Source: Actinomycetes bacterium (GTDB taxonomy: Bacteria > Actinomycetota > Coriobacteriia > Coriobacteriales > Eggerthellaceae). From it: a stretch of 64,000 nucleotides of DNA. Under the pieces are notes generated by a model that searched no databases, was not told where the DNA came from, and worked only from the letters and a program-made list of their open reading frames with translations. This document shows, in pieces, positions 8,427 through 17,219 of this stretch; positions within the stretch are counted from its first letter, which is position 1; every line of letters starts with the position of its first letter. Location of the stretch: NCBI GenBank assembly GCA_023394615.1, contig JAEXAI010000012.1, positions 1-64,000 on the forward strand, written 5' to 3'. The position numbers and the translations under genes are program-made.

Positions 8427-9185
8427 CTAGCGGCGATTGGTATCCTTCGCGCACTGGATACCCATGTGGAAAGCTTGGATGTTGGTATCGATGGTTTTTG
8501 GCGGAACCTTCGCACGAATCTGCTTTTCCCATTCGTCTTGAGGAAAATCCATACCAGCAGCCAGAGCGCCCAACAGCACCACATTCGCGCATTTCACGTT
8601 TCCGGCTTGGCGCGCCAACTCCGCCGCAGGCACCATCGTGGCACCGAAATCGATGAGACGGTTGCGGGCTCGCATGGGCATAGTCGCGGATCCGGTAGCC
8701 ACGGGAAGCGGCTTTATGGCCTGGTCATTGACCAGAAGTGTGCCGCCTTCACTGAGGTATTGTACCTGGCGCAGAGCCTCGGTGGTTTCAAACGACAAGA
8801 GGTAATCTGCTGAACCAAGGTCGACAACCATGGAATTCACCTGTTTGCCGATGCGCACGACAGTAGTGACACTGCCTCCGCGTTGAGCCATGCCGTGAAT
8901 TTCGGAGAGCTTCACTTGCAGGCCGCATGCAATGGAAGTTTTGGCCAGCAGGTCGGCGGCGAGGATGGTGCCCTGCCCGCCCACTCCACACAAAAGCACG
9001 GTAGTCGCTCCATCGCTGTAGTGCGGTGCAGTTTGGTTTTCAGCAGCCTGAGCGGTAGCAGTCTGGGTGGCAGCGGTCTGGGTGGCAGCCTGAGTTTCGG
9101 CAGCCTGGGTATCAGCGGCCTGGGTGGCAGCCTGAGTTTCGGCAGTCTGAGCGGCAGCGGTCTGGGTGTTGCTGTTTGCGGTCAT
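8427..9185 (-). CDS. iorB: Indolepyruvate:ferredoxin oxidoreductase, beta subunit
   Basis: Gamma-type subunit of the arylpyruvate oxidoreductase. It pairs with IorA to convert indolepyruvate, phenylpyruvate or hydroxyphenylpyruvate plus CoA to the aryl-acetyl-CoA, CO2 and reduced ferredoxin. Conserved VLLCGVGGQGTILAADLLA, SEIHGMAQRGGSV and the final amidated-like region are clear. The ATG at 9185 is 3 nt after the iorA stop with AAGGAGG upstream. The first 50 or so residues are an unusual Thr/Gln/Ala-rich repeat (TQAATQAADTQAAETQ type) absent from ordinary IorB; the catalytic domain begins at about residue 58. Confidence 0.92.
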   Translation of the reverse strand: MTANSNTQTAAAQTAETQAATQAADTQAAETQAATQTAATQTATAQAAENQTAPHYSDGATTVLLCGVGGQGTILAADLLAKTSIACGLQVKLSEIHGMAQRGGSVTTVVRIGKQVNSMVVDLGSADYLLSFETTEALRQVQYLSEGGTLLVNDQAIKPLPVATGSATMPMRARNRLIDFGATMVPAAELARQAGNVKCANVVLLGALAAGMDFPQDEWEKQIRAKVPPKTIDTNIQAFHMGIQCAKDTNRR

Positions 9186-9187
9186 GT

Positions 9188-10936
9188 CTATCGGCCTCCT
9201 TCCAAGTCCTCGATGGCGTCGAATCGGCAGTACTGTTTGCACTGGCCGCAACCAACGCACATATCGGCATCGATGCTGGCGAAACCTGACTCAGGGTCGC
9301 GTGAAATTGCCGGGCAGCCTAGGGTGGCGCACACACCGCATCCGGTGCATTTGCCAGAAACATAGAGCGGCTTTTGCGCTTTGAAGCTATCACGCAGCAG
9401 CACACACGGACTACGGAACACAATCACGCTCAATTCATCTGCGTTTTCGATGGCGCTCTTTATGGCGGCGCGAGTGTCCTGCATGTTGTTGGGGTTCACC
9501 ACGGCAACGTCTTGCACGCCCAACGCAGACACGATGCCTTCGATGGAAAGCTCACGGCTGACGCGTCCCTGCAGCGTGATGCCGTTGAACATGTCGCCCT
9601 GATGGCCGGTCATGGCCGTGGTGCGGTTGTCGAGTATGCATATGATGCCCGCGCCTTGATTGTAGACGGTGCCCAACAGGCTCGACAGGCCGGAGTGACC
9701 GAACGTGGAATCGCCGATGACGGCCGCTATGGGTTTGTGATCGGTGCCGTGCAGGGCCAGCTCCATGCCGTGGGACATGGAAACGGAAGCCCCCATGTCA
9801 ACACAGGTATCCATACCGGAAAGCGGGGGCAGCGCACCGAGCGTATAGCAGCCGATGTCGCCGGTGATGATGCAACGGGCGCGCGTGAGCTCTTTGAACA
9901 CCAGGCGATGCGGGCAACCTGCACAGAGCGCAGGCGGACGTCCGGGCAGATCGTTTTGGGTGGCGGCATGTTCGGCTTGAGTTTCTCCGAATGCTTCGGC
10001 GATAATGCCGGGAGTAAGCTCGCCGTCGCGAGGCAGCGGGTTTGGCGTAGTGGAAACCTCTATACCCATCGCGCGCACATGCGTCGACAGAAAATCCGAA
10101 GCTTCGTCAATCACGTAGAGCGCATGTACGCTACCAGCGAACTCCTTGAGCTTTTGCTCGGGTAAAGGCCAGGTCATTCCCAACTTCAGCACACTCGCCT
10201 CGGGCAGGGCGTCGCGCACATACTGGTAAGCAGCACCACTGCAGACTATACCCAGGTCGCTATCGCCTGCGATAATTTTGTTGCAGGCGGCCGTTTCGGC
10301 CCACTCGCGCACGACAGCGCAACGGGCATCCAAGCTTTTGCGGCGGGGCTTTGCAAACGCTGGCATCATTACATATTTCGCAGCGTTTTTCTCGTATGGT
10401 TTCAGTTTCACATCTTTGCGCTCGCCCACTTCAACCGGGGTTTTCGAATGGCTGATGCGCACGGTGGAGCGTATGAATACGGGTAGGTCGAAGCGCTCGG
10501 ATAGGTCGAAGGCATCGCGGGTGAAATCGAGCGCTTCCTGCGAATCGGACGGCTCGAACAGGGGAATGTGAGCTGCACGAGCGTAAAAGCGGCTGTCCTG
10601 CTCGTTTTGGCTGGAATGCATGCCCGGATCGTCTGCGGCCAGTATGACGTACCCGCCGCTCACGCCTGTGTATGCGGAGGTGAAAATCGGGTCTGCCGCC
10701 ACGTTTACACCCACGTGTTTCATGCTCGCAAGCACACGCGCGCCGGCCACGCTGGCACCCAACCCCACTTCAACGGCTACTTTCTCATTTGGCGCCCATT
10801 CGGCGTATACGTCTGGGAACCCGCCGAAGGTTTCCATGGTCTCAGTGCTGGGGGTGCCAGGATATGCCACGCCAATGCGTGCCCCGGCTTCCCACGCGCC
10901 TCGCGCAATCGCTTGATTTCCGGAAAGCAAGTCCAT
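9188..10936 (-). CDS. iorA: Indolepyruvate:ferredoxin oxidoreductase, alpha subunit
   Basis: TPP-dependent catalytic subunit, 582 aa, usual for the family. The N-terminal pyrimidine-binding domain starts LLSGNQAIARGAWEAG; the TPP/Mg region (GDIGCYTLG... GDSTFGHSG) is central; the C-terminal ferredoxin domain carries CTGCGVCATLGCP and CVGCGQCKQYCRF for two iron-sulfur clusters. I used the ATG at 10936, with GGAAGGA about 9 nt upstream, rather than the longer frame, which runs into the FHA gene. Substrate range is inferred from family; the nearby PaaK and ACT genes agree with aryl-acid metabolism. Confidence 0.94.
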   Translation of the reverse strand: MDLLSGNQAIARGAWEAGARIGVAYPGTPSTETMETFGGFPDVYAEWAPNEKVAVEVGLGASVAGARVLASMKHVGVNVAADPIFTSAYTGVSGGYVILAADDPGMHSSQNEQDSRFYARAAHIPLFEPSDSQEALDFTRDAFDLSERFDLPVFIRSTVRISHSKTPVEVGERKDVKLKPYEKNAAKYVMMPAFAKPRRKSLDARCAVVREWAETAACNKIIAGDSDLGIVCSGAAYQYVRDALPEASVLKLGMTWPLPEQKLKEFAGSVHALYVIDEASDFLSTHVRAMGIEVSTTPNPLPRDGELTPGIIAEAFGETQAEHAATQNDLPGRPPALCAGCPHRLVFKELTRARCIITGDIGCYTLGALPPLSGMDTCVDMGASVSMSHGMELALHGTDHKPIAAVIGDSTFGHSGLSSLLGTVYNQGAGIICILDNRTTAMTGHQGDMFNGITLQGRVSRELSIEGIVSALGVQDVAVVNPNNMQDTRAAIKSAIENADELSVIVFRSPCVLLRDSFKAQKPLYVSGKCTGCGVCATLGCPAISRDPESGFASIDADMCVGCGQCKQYCRFDAIEDLEGGR

Positions 10937-10956
10937 CCGATAAGTCCTTCCCTTGC

Positions 10957-11403
10957 CTATTCGTTGTACGTCAGCAGAAACGCGCCGATTTGCACGACAT
11001 CGTTGTCCTTCAGCGGCGCTTCTTCGACGCTTTCGTTGTTGATCCATACACCGTTGTAGCTGCCCGTGTCTTTGATGAAGAACTGCCCGTCTTTTGGCAT
11101 GATCATGGCATGCTCTCGAGAAACGGTCATGTCGTTCAAAAAGATGTCGCACTGCGGGCTGCGGCCGACGGTCAACTGCTTGTCGTCTAATTTATAGCAC
11201 GTTCCCACTTGCGGACCGCGCACCACCGTCATGGTTGCCGTCAACGGCAGTTTCGAGACGGGCTTGTTCAAAGGCTCGCCGGTCATGTAGTTGATGGGTT
11301 GGAATTTCTGCGTGGATCCCAAGAGTTTGAATCCGCACGCAGGGCATGCTGTGTCCTGCGGGGCTATCGGGTTTCCGCAGACGGGACATTTGTCTTCGCT
11401 CAT
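10957..11403 (-). CDS. Zinc-ribbon plus FHA-domain protein
   Basis: Small cytosolic signalling protein of 148 aa. An N-terminal zinc ribbon (CPVCGNPIAPQDTACPACG) is followed by a forkhead-associated domain with the phosphothreonine-binding signature (VGRSPQCDIFLND, SREHA, DTGSYNGVWIN). FHA domains read Ser/Thr-kinase phosphorylation; no such kinase lies in the window. The ATG at 11403 has GAAGGAG upstream; an earlier in-frame start lacks support. Its place between dacA and iorA on the same strand suggests cotranscription, but a functional link is not known. Confidence 0.88.
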   Translation of the reverse strand: MSEDKCPVCGNPIAPQDTACPACGFKLLGSTQKFQPINYMTGEPLNKPVSKLPLTATMTVVRGPQVGTCYKLDDKQLTVGRSPQCDIFLNDMTVSREHAMIMPKDGQFFIKDTGSYNGVWINNESVEEAPLKDNDVVQIGAFLLTYNE

Positions 11404-11491
11404 AGTGCACGCTCCTTCTTTATTGAAAATCAAAACAAGCAAAGCGCATCGGGCGCGCTTTAGCTTGTCTTGCGCCTAGCTTGTTTTACAC

Positions 11492-13045
11492 CTAGCTTGT
11501 CTTGTCGTTTATCAAGCTCGATTCGTTATACAAAACGCTGTCGGCAACACAATCGTCGCCTGTGAAACCGCCGATGAATTTCGTCCACCACACACCGATG
11601 CCCTCGAACAAATTGGGGGCGGGCACGTCTTCTGCGGCGATGAGGTTTTGCGTAGCGACCACGTTGTTGCGTTGTTTGTAGGTGATGGTGCCCACCACGT
11701 CGCCAGCTTTCACGTCGCCCTCGATGGTTTTATACGACACCGTCTGGCTGATGTTGCCGGACAGGCTGAACACTTCGATGGAGGCTGAAGGATCATCTAC
11801 CGTGGCTGGGATGGTTTTGTCCACCCACGTAGCGTCGGCAACTTGGGCTACCAAAGGCACGGTTTCGCCGGTCTTTTTGTAGGTGGTGGTCTTGGTCGTG
11901 TTCACGAGTTTGTAGCTCACCTGATTGTTGTACACCCAGTCCCACAGCGTGGTGGTGTCCTCGAAACGCGATGCCTCCGATGTGGAATCAAGCACGACTG
12001 AGAAGAGATATTTGCCGTTTCGCTGGCATGCGCCGGCAAAACATGCGCCGGCGTAATCGGTATAGCCGGTCTTTACGCCGCATGCGCCATCGTAGACTCC
12101 GATGAGCTCATCGGTGCTGGTCACAGACACGCTGGCCGATGCGCCGCTGCGCGTGACCTTTACTGTAGCGCTCTCTTGGCCGGTCACTGAGCTGATGGCT
12201 TCTTTTTGCATGGCGTAGGAAACCAGTATGCCCTGGTCTTTCGCGCAGCTGTGCTGGTCGCCCTCGTATTCGGTGTCATCTAGGCCATGCGGGTTGCGAT
12301 AGACTGTGTTGGTCATGCCCAGCTCGGTGCACTTCGCGTTCATGGCGTCCACAAACGCCTGTGCGCATGCTTTCGAATCGCTGGAATCCTGCCCCGCGCT
12401 TTGCAGCATGAGGGCGCCCACCGATTCGGCGATGGCCTGCGCGGCGTCGTTGCCGCTGGGCAGCAGCAGCGCTTTCAACGCTTCGGAAAGCGGCATGGAG
12501 TCACCCTCTTGCAACATAGCGCTGGATTCGCCGATAGATGCGGCGGTGCTGCTCACCGTGATGGTGGTGTTCAGCGGCACGCTGTCCACGGCCACCACGG
12601 CTGTCATTACTTTAGTGATGCTGGCGATTTTGGTGGACACTTCGGAGTCGCGCTCGAAATACACGTTGCCATCGGAGTCCACCACATAGGCGAAAGCCGC
12701 ATCGATGCTGGGGCATTGAGACACGGAAAGCCCGCGCGAGGAAACGGTCTCGCCCACCACGATGTCCGCTTTGCGCACGTCAGCATGAGCCGCTGCGGGC
12801 ATCACGCAGCACAGTGCCATGATCATGGCACACAGCAGCACCGCGACTCGCGTGCGCGTCAAATGGTCGAAGCCTTTGACACGCGCATTTGCGGTTGCGG
12901 TTGCAGCTGCGGCTGCGGTTGCAGCTGCGGCTGCGGCTTCGGTAGCTTGCAACGTGTCAAACGACCCGTCCCACTGACACGTTTTCCACTCGGACGTGTC
13001 AAACGACCCGTCCCACTGACACGTTTTGGAACTAGTCGACAACAT
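11492..13045 (-). CDS. dacA: D-alanyl-D-alanine carboxypeptidase (PBP5 type)
   Basis: Secreted penicillin-binding DD-carboxypeptidase that trims the peptidoglycan stem peptide. The active-site triad is complete: SITK (about residues 142-145 of the long frame), SGN (197-199) and VKTG (about 325). A hydrophobic segment ending AAAHA is the signal peptide. The long frame begins at ATG 13045 with AGGAG 4 nt upstream and overlaps the ACT gene by 14 bp. Its first 30 residues are then encoded by two copies of a palindromic repeat and the next 20 by an alanine tract. A TTG at 12862 would give a conventional signal peptide and is an equally good start. The family assignment is secure; the start is not. 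Confidence 0.9.
   Translation of the reverse strand: MLSTSSKTCQWDGSFDTSEWKTCQWDGSFDTLQATEAAAAAATAAAAATATANARVKGFDHLTRTRVAVLLCAMIMALCCVMPAAAHADVRKADIVVGETVSSRGLSVSQCPSIDAAFAYVVDSDGNVYFERDSEVSTKIASITKVMTAVVAVDSVPLNTTITVSSTAASIGESSAMLQEGDSMPLSEALKALLLPSGNDAAQAIAESVGALMLQSAGQDSSDSKACAQAFVDAMNAKCTELGMTNTVYRNPHGLDDTEYEGDQHSCAKDQGILVSYAMQKEAISSVTGQESATVKVTRSGASASVSVTSTDELIGVYDGACGVKTGYTDYAGACFAGACQRNGKYLFSVVLDSTSEASRFEDTTTLWDWVYNNQVSYKLVNTTKTTTYKKTGETVPLVAQVADATWVDKTIPATVDDPSASIEVFSLSGNISQTVSYKTIEGDVKAGDVVGTITYKQRNNVVATQNLIAAEDVPAPNLFEGIGVWWTKFIGGFTGDDCVADSVLYNESSLINDKTS
12951..13026. repeat. Two tandem copies of a 33-bp palindromic repeat
   Basis: Copies at 12951-12983 and about 12993-13026. Each has 9-bp arms AACGTGTCA / TGACACGTT around a centre containing ACGACCCGTCCC. 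Two further copies with nearly the same sequence lie at 48982-49062. Here they fall inside the 5' part of the long dacA frame. Confidence 0.9.
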
Positions 13046-13457
13046 AGAGCTCCTCTGGTTGCACCGGACGAAAGCCGGCAGCCTCGATTTTATCTTCTAC
13101 GGAAGCGTCATCCACTTTCAGCACATCGATAGCCATGTCGTCGGGACCCGGGAAACAGTACCCGTATTCGATGTTCACATTTTCAGCCTTCAGGAAGTCG
13201 AGCAGATCGGCCAGGCCGCCTTTTCGATCAGGTACGCGCAGGCCCAACACTGGCGTGATGGCAGCACGAAAACCCGCGTCATCCAAAGCGTTTTTAGCCG
13301 CATGGGGCGTGTCACAGAACACGCGCGCAACACCGTAGTCAGCGGTATCTGCCAAAAACAGCGCATGCATGTTGATACCGGCATCAGCTATCACGCGGCA
13401 CATGCTTGCCAAACGACCTTCTTCGTTCTCGATGAACACAGTCAGCTGATCGATCAT
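13032..13457 (-). CDS. Tandem ACT-domain protein
   Basis: A 141-aa protein made of two ACT domains (starting IDQLTVFIENEEGRLASM, and again near ITPVLGLRVPDRKGGLADLL). Stand-alone tandem ACT proteins are commonly encoded directly after phenylacetate-CoA ligase in anaerobes and are thought to bind amino acids as sensors. The ATG is 2 nt after the paaK stop with GAGGAGA upstream, so the two are coupled. The exact ligand is unknown; an aromatic amino acid would fit the neighbours. Confidence 0.9.
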   Translation of the reverse strand: MIDQLTVFIENEEGRLASMCRVIADAGINMHALFLADTADYGVARVFCDTPHAAKNALDDAGFRAAITPVLGLRVPDRKGGLADLLDFLKAENVNIEYGYCFPGPDDMAIDVLKVDDASVEDKIEAAGFRPVQPEELYVVD

Positions 13458-13459
13458 GG

Positions 13460-14761
13460 CTATTCTCCTCGCTTGTCGATTACGCGCTTCGATTTGCCTT
13501 CGGAGCGCTCTATTGTCTTCGGCTCTACGATCTTTATTTCCACTGCCACGCCCAAGTTCTGCTTCAGCTCGGCAGCCAAACGATGCTTCAGATCCTCAAT
13601 CTTGCGAATCTCATCGAACGGGAACTCAGGCACCGGCTCCACCAGCAGTTGCACGTGGTCCAGCGGTCCTTTACTCGTCAGGATAATCTGGTAGTACGGC
13701 GTGACCTCGGGTGCCGCCGTGATAACTTCCTCAATCTGGCTGGGGAACACATTCACGCCGCGGATGATGAGCATGTCGTCGGTGCGGCCATGGATGCGAT
13801 CCATGCGCTTGAACGTGCAACCGCAGTCGCACTCGCCGGTGAGGATGCGGCTGATATCGCGCGTGCGATAGCGGATAAGCGGGCTACACTCTTTGCACAG
13901 CGTAGTGAACACCACTTCGCCCCATTCGCCGTCAGGCACGGGCTGCATGGTCTGCGGGTCCACGATTTCAATGATGAACTGGTCTTCGTTGACGTGCAGA
14001 CCGTTCTGGTTGCGGCACTCAGAAGAGACGCCGGGACCCATGACCTCGGAAAGGCCGTAGATGTCGCACAGCGTGATACCCAGCTTGCGCTCGATTTCCT
14101 CGCGTGTGTTCTGGCTGAACGGCTCGGCGCCCATGATGCCCATGCTGATGGGGAAATCCTTGGCGGGGTCAAAGCCCTCTTCGATGGCCTTATCGGCAAT
14201 CAGTAGACCATAGCTGGGCGTGCAGCACAAGATGTCCGTGCCGAAGTCCTTCATCAGGCGAATCTGACGGTCGGTGTTTCCAGTGGACATAGGCAGCACG
14301 GTGCACCCTGCGCGTGTGCCGCCATCGTGTGCACCCAGACCGCCTGTGAAAAGGCCGTATCCGTAACATACCTGCATAACGGAATGCTCGCTGCCGCCCG
14401 CCAAGTAAATGGCGCGCGCAAAGCAATCGGCCCAGTTGTCAAGGTCGCGCTGGGTGTATCCCACCACAGTGGCCGTGCCGGTGGTACCGCTAGAACAATG
14501 TATGCGCACCACGTCTTCACGCGGAACAGCGAACATGTCAAAGGGGTAAGCATCGCGCATGTCCTGCTTTGTGGTAAAGGGGAACTTTGCCAGGTCATCC
14601 AGAGTTTGTATGTCTTCGGGCAGTACACCAGCCTTGTCAAACGAATCGCGATAAAACGGGATGCGCTCATAGCAATAATTCGTCAGGCGTTTAAGCCTGC
14701 GCAGCTGCAGATTCCGCAGCTCCTGTTCTGGCATGGTTTGAATGGCTTTCTGGAAGAACAC
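13460..14761 (-). CDS. paaK: Phenylacetate--CoA ligase
   Basis: AMP-forming aryl-acid:CoA ligase, 433 aa as usual. The phosphate-binding loop HCSSGTTGTATVVGYT, the YGLSEVMGPGVS motif, RTRDISRI and GRTDDMLIIRGVNVFPSQIEE are in family order. It activates phenylacetate, indoleacetate or a related acid, or forms such acids from their CoA esters in reverse. First gene of the paaK-ACT-dacA-FHA-iorA-iorB run. The start is GTG at 14761, with AAAGGAA 5-6 nt upstream. Confidence 0.93.
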   Translation of the reverse strand: MFFQKAIQTMPEQELRNLQLRRLKRLTNYCYERIPFYRDSFDKAGVLPEDIQTLDDLAKFPFTTKQDMRDAYPFDMFAVPREDVVRIHCSSGTTGTATVVGYTQRDLDNWADCFARAIYLAGGSEHSVMQVCYGYGLFTGGLGAHDGGTRAGCTVLPMSTGNTDRQIRLMKDFGTDILCCTPSYGLLIADKAIEEGFDPAKDFPISMGIMGAEPFSQNTREEIERKLGITLCDIYGLSEVMGPGVSSECRNQNGLHVNEDQFIIEIVDPQTMQPVPDGEWGEVVFTTLCKECSPLIRYRTRDISRILTGECDCGCTFKRMDRIHGRTDDMLIIRGVNVFPSQIEEVITAAPEVTPYYQIILTSKGPLDHVQLLVEPVPEFPFDEIRKIEDLKHRLAAELKQNLGVAVEIKIVEPKTIERSEGKSKRVIDKRGE

Positions 14762-14782
14762 GCGATTTCCTTTCGTTCATCT

Positions 14783-14802
14783 GCATTTGCACGTGCAAAT
14801 GC
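14783..14802. promoter_or_regulatory. Perfect 20-bp palindrome upstream of paaK
   Basis: GCATTTGCACGTGCAAATGC reads identically on both strands and lies 22 bp upstream of the paaK start codon. Symmetry and position suit an operator for a dimeric regulator controlling the aryl-acid operon. A partial third arm (CCTTGCAA) follows. No regulator gene is adjacent. Confidence 0.5.
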
Positions 14803-14909
14803 CCTTGCAATTTATCCGCTCGCGCTACCCCTGCGCGCGTACGCATCACTTGTGTGCGACTTTGGGACGTTTCAAGGCCCCCAACTTCAGTCGCCATTAC
14901 TTTTAGCTA

Positions 14910-17219
14910 TCAGTAATCGGCAGACGTGCCGCCGCGCACGATAACCTCGTCTTCAGCATCATAAGTAGATGCGAAATTATCCGAACGCACCAAGTTTCCA
15001 GCGGAATCTTTCACCGTGCGCACGATGCTAATCTCACGTCCATCGACGCCTTTCGTCTTGGTGTACTGGGTACCGGCCGCAAGCGTGGAATCATATTTGT
15101 AGACGGTACTGTACTTGTCGCCTTCTTCCCAATCGCCCACCTTGGTGGTCACCTTGTAATTCGGGCTTATACCATAAAGTGTAGCCGTAACCGTAGTGTC
15201 GGTGCTAGAAGTTCGCAACAAAACATCGGAATCGGTGTCGTTTGCCCACACCAAATCCAAATCAGGCCAACTAACCGCCGCATCGCGACCAGCCGGGTAG
15301 CTGGAAATGTAGAGGCTGTGGTTCGTGCGCTGGACGACCGGATAGCCGCCGTTGTACACCGCATTGAACACGGTGGTGGCCACTTGGCATATGCCGCCGC
15401 CTATCTCGTCGACGTATTCACCCTCGGAAATGGCACCGGCAGCTAAAAAGCCTTTTTCCTCGTTGCAATCCCCTGCTATGTCGTTGAAGCTCCACTGTCC
15501 GCCATCAGCAGAGGCGATGGAATTGTTCAGCAGCTGCGCCGCCAGATGAATGTTGGTGTTGCGCTCCACATGGCCGGCAGTGTATTCAGTGGTGTATTCG
15601 CTAATTTTGGTGATGACACCAAATGACAAAGCCTCGTCAAAGGTCATAGACTCGGGCACCTGCGCGCTCGCAATGCTGATGGTGGGCTGCTCTGCCGGTG
15701 GATCGCCGCCGAACAACACGTTGTCGAGCTCGATGACCGCAGCAGCCGTCATGGGCATGGTGCCTTGCGAATTCACATGCACTGAGATCACGCCAGCATT
15801 ATTGGTGAACGTGACATCTGCACTGCTGTCTTGGAAGGTCGGCTGCACATGAGTGAGTATCGCATTTTTCGTTTCGGAATCTTTGAACGACGGCTGAAGC
15901 GCATAGCCCGTTGCACTAGAATCGCTTTTCACCACCGTAGTCTGCAACAAATCGCCTAAAACCGACGCGGAGGCCTGCCACGTGGTGCCTTGATAGTCGA
16001 AATTCACACCCTGATCCAGAGCATCGTTTATGGAGTCTGCAGCCTGCTGCGCCTGATCGGCTCCGATGCGCACTGGCGTGTATTCCACGTTTGCCACGAA
16101 CATGCGCTCATCTGGCTCTGCATAGAGCAACAGCTGGCTTAACTGCGACTGCAACTCCGCGCGATTTGCCATCATGCCATCGCTTCCCTGCGTAACGCTC
16201 GCAATGCCGCCGTCCTCTTGCACACCCCAGTTTTCGTATTCGTATCCCAATCGCGCATCAATGCCTTGCGCCAAGTCCTCGATGGAGGCTTGGTTGAAAT
16301 TGACCTGCACGGATAAATCCGGATGGTTGAATATGAGCCCCGCCCTGTCGAAAAGACCACCGCGCCCACGAGCAAAGGCATCTTCTACCAACGCGTCGGT
16401 ATCGACGATGGCTTCTAGCCCATCTCCGCTCACAGTCCAAGAATTGATGGCCGCAGTGGCTTGCGCCACCGATTGGTCGTCGGAAAGCGCGCCGTTCGCG
16501 CGGCGCTCGTCTAGGGATTCCTGGTTGGTATATATGGTCACATCACCGTTGTCGATGCGAGCTTGAAACGTGGAAGCCAGCTTTGCCTGGGCCTCCTGTT
16601 TGGTCATACCGCCTACGTCAACACCGCCCACAGTGACTTCCGGATAGATCTTTCCCCAGTTCATTCCCGCATCGATAACACCGCCTGCAACCAAAATGGC
16701 AACGACGGCCACAACGACGAGTGCAACAGTCGAACGTTTGCATATGGCCGCAATAGCATGTCCAATCACGGCAAGACCATGCCCGAGGGCACCAAACAAG
16801 CGACCCAAAAGCACAAGCAGCGCCATGAGCACGTTTTTCAGAGATCCGCCCACATCGGTATTGCTGTTTGCAGCATGCATCGATGAGGTATTGGTGCGAC
16901 CGTTCGCGGATTTACGAGAAGAGTGTCCACCTGGGGCTTCTTTCGTCCATAAGCCGCCTGAGAGAGTTTGGTTGCCAATCGCGTTGCCCGATGAAAGCGC
17001 ACGATTGTCACGCGAGCTCCTCTGCTTGGCCTTTGAAGCTGAAACCCCTGACGCTTTCGCGCTCGGAGTTTTCATTTTGTGCGCATTTGCCGGGGCCGAT
17101 TGTTTTATGGAAGAACGAGCGGCATGAAGACTGCGCTGTGATTTCGACGCGCTGACAGATGGGCGCTTTTTCTGCACCTTGCCGGATCCGTTGTCAGTAT
17201 TCGTTCTTTTCGTCGGCAT
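14910..17219 (-). CDS. VanW-family protein with PG-binding-4 and G5-like regions
   Basis: Large membrane-anchored envelope protein of 769 aa. Residues 1-130 are a basic Ser/Lys-rich cytosolic tail. A hydrophobic stretch of two close segments follows (about 130-185, ending VVAVVAILVAGGVIDAG). Outside are repeated YoaR-like putative peptidoglycan-binding domains (YPEVTVGGVDVGGMTKQEA), then the VanW domain (SFNDIAGDCNEEKGF, EIGGGICQVATTVFNAVY, RTNHSLY) and a C-terminal region like G5. The domain order matches YoaR-type proteins of Gram-positives; the biochemical role is not established and it does not imply vancomycin resistance. The ATG abuts the pgsA stop directly. Confidence 0.88.
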   Translation of the reverse strand: MPTKRTNTDNGSGKVQKKRPSVSASKSQRSLHAARSSIKQSAPANAHKMKTPSAKASGVSASKAKQRSSRDNRALSSGNAIGNQTLSGGLWTKEAPGGHSSRKSANGRTNTSSMHAANSNTDVGGSLKNVLMALLVLLGRLFGALGHGLAVIGHAIAAICKRSTVALVVVAVVAILVAGGVIDAGMNWGKIYPEVTVGGVDVGGMTKQEAQAKLASTFQARIDNGDVTIYTNQESLDERRANGALSDDQSVAQATAAINSWTVSGDGLEAIVDTDALVEDAFARGRGGLFDRAGLIFNHPDLSVQVNFNQASIEDLAQGIDARLGYEYENWGVQEDGGIASVTQGSDGMMANRAELQSQLSQLLLYAEPDERMFVANVEYTPVRIGADQAQQAADSINDALDQGVNFDYQGTTWQASASVLGDLLQTTVVKSDSSATGYALQPSFKDSETKNAILTHVQPTFQDSSADVTFTNNAGVISVHVNSQGTMPMTAAAVIELDNVLFGGDPPAEQPTISIASAQVPESMTFDEALSFGVITKISEYTTEYTAGHVERNTNIHLAAQLLNNSIASADGGQWSFNDIAGDCNEEKGFLAAGAISEGEYVDEIGGGICQVATTVFNAVYNGGYPVVQRTNHSLYISSYPAGRDAAVSWPDLDLVWANDTDSDVLLRTSSTDTTVTATLYGISPNYKVTTKVGDWEEGDKYSTVYKYDSTLAAGTQYTKTKGVDGREISIVRTVKDSAGNLVRSDNFASTYDAEDEVIVRGGTSADY

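Noticed and set aside
7868..8584. Small minus-strand ORFs in the gluQ-iorB gap
   Set aside because: They overlap the gluQ or iorB ends, lack Shine-Dalgarno sites and conserved sequence; the inverted repeat explains the region better.
14910..17219. Vancomycin-resistance determinant
   Set aside because: VanW-domain proteins of this YoaR type are general envelope proteins; no vanHAX-like genes are present.
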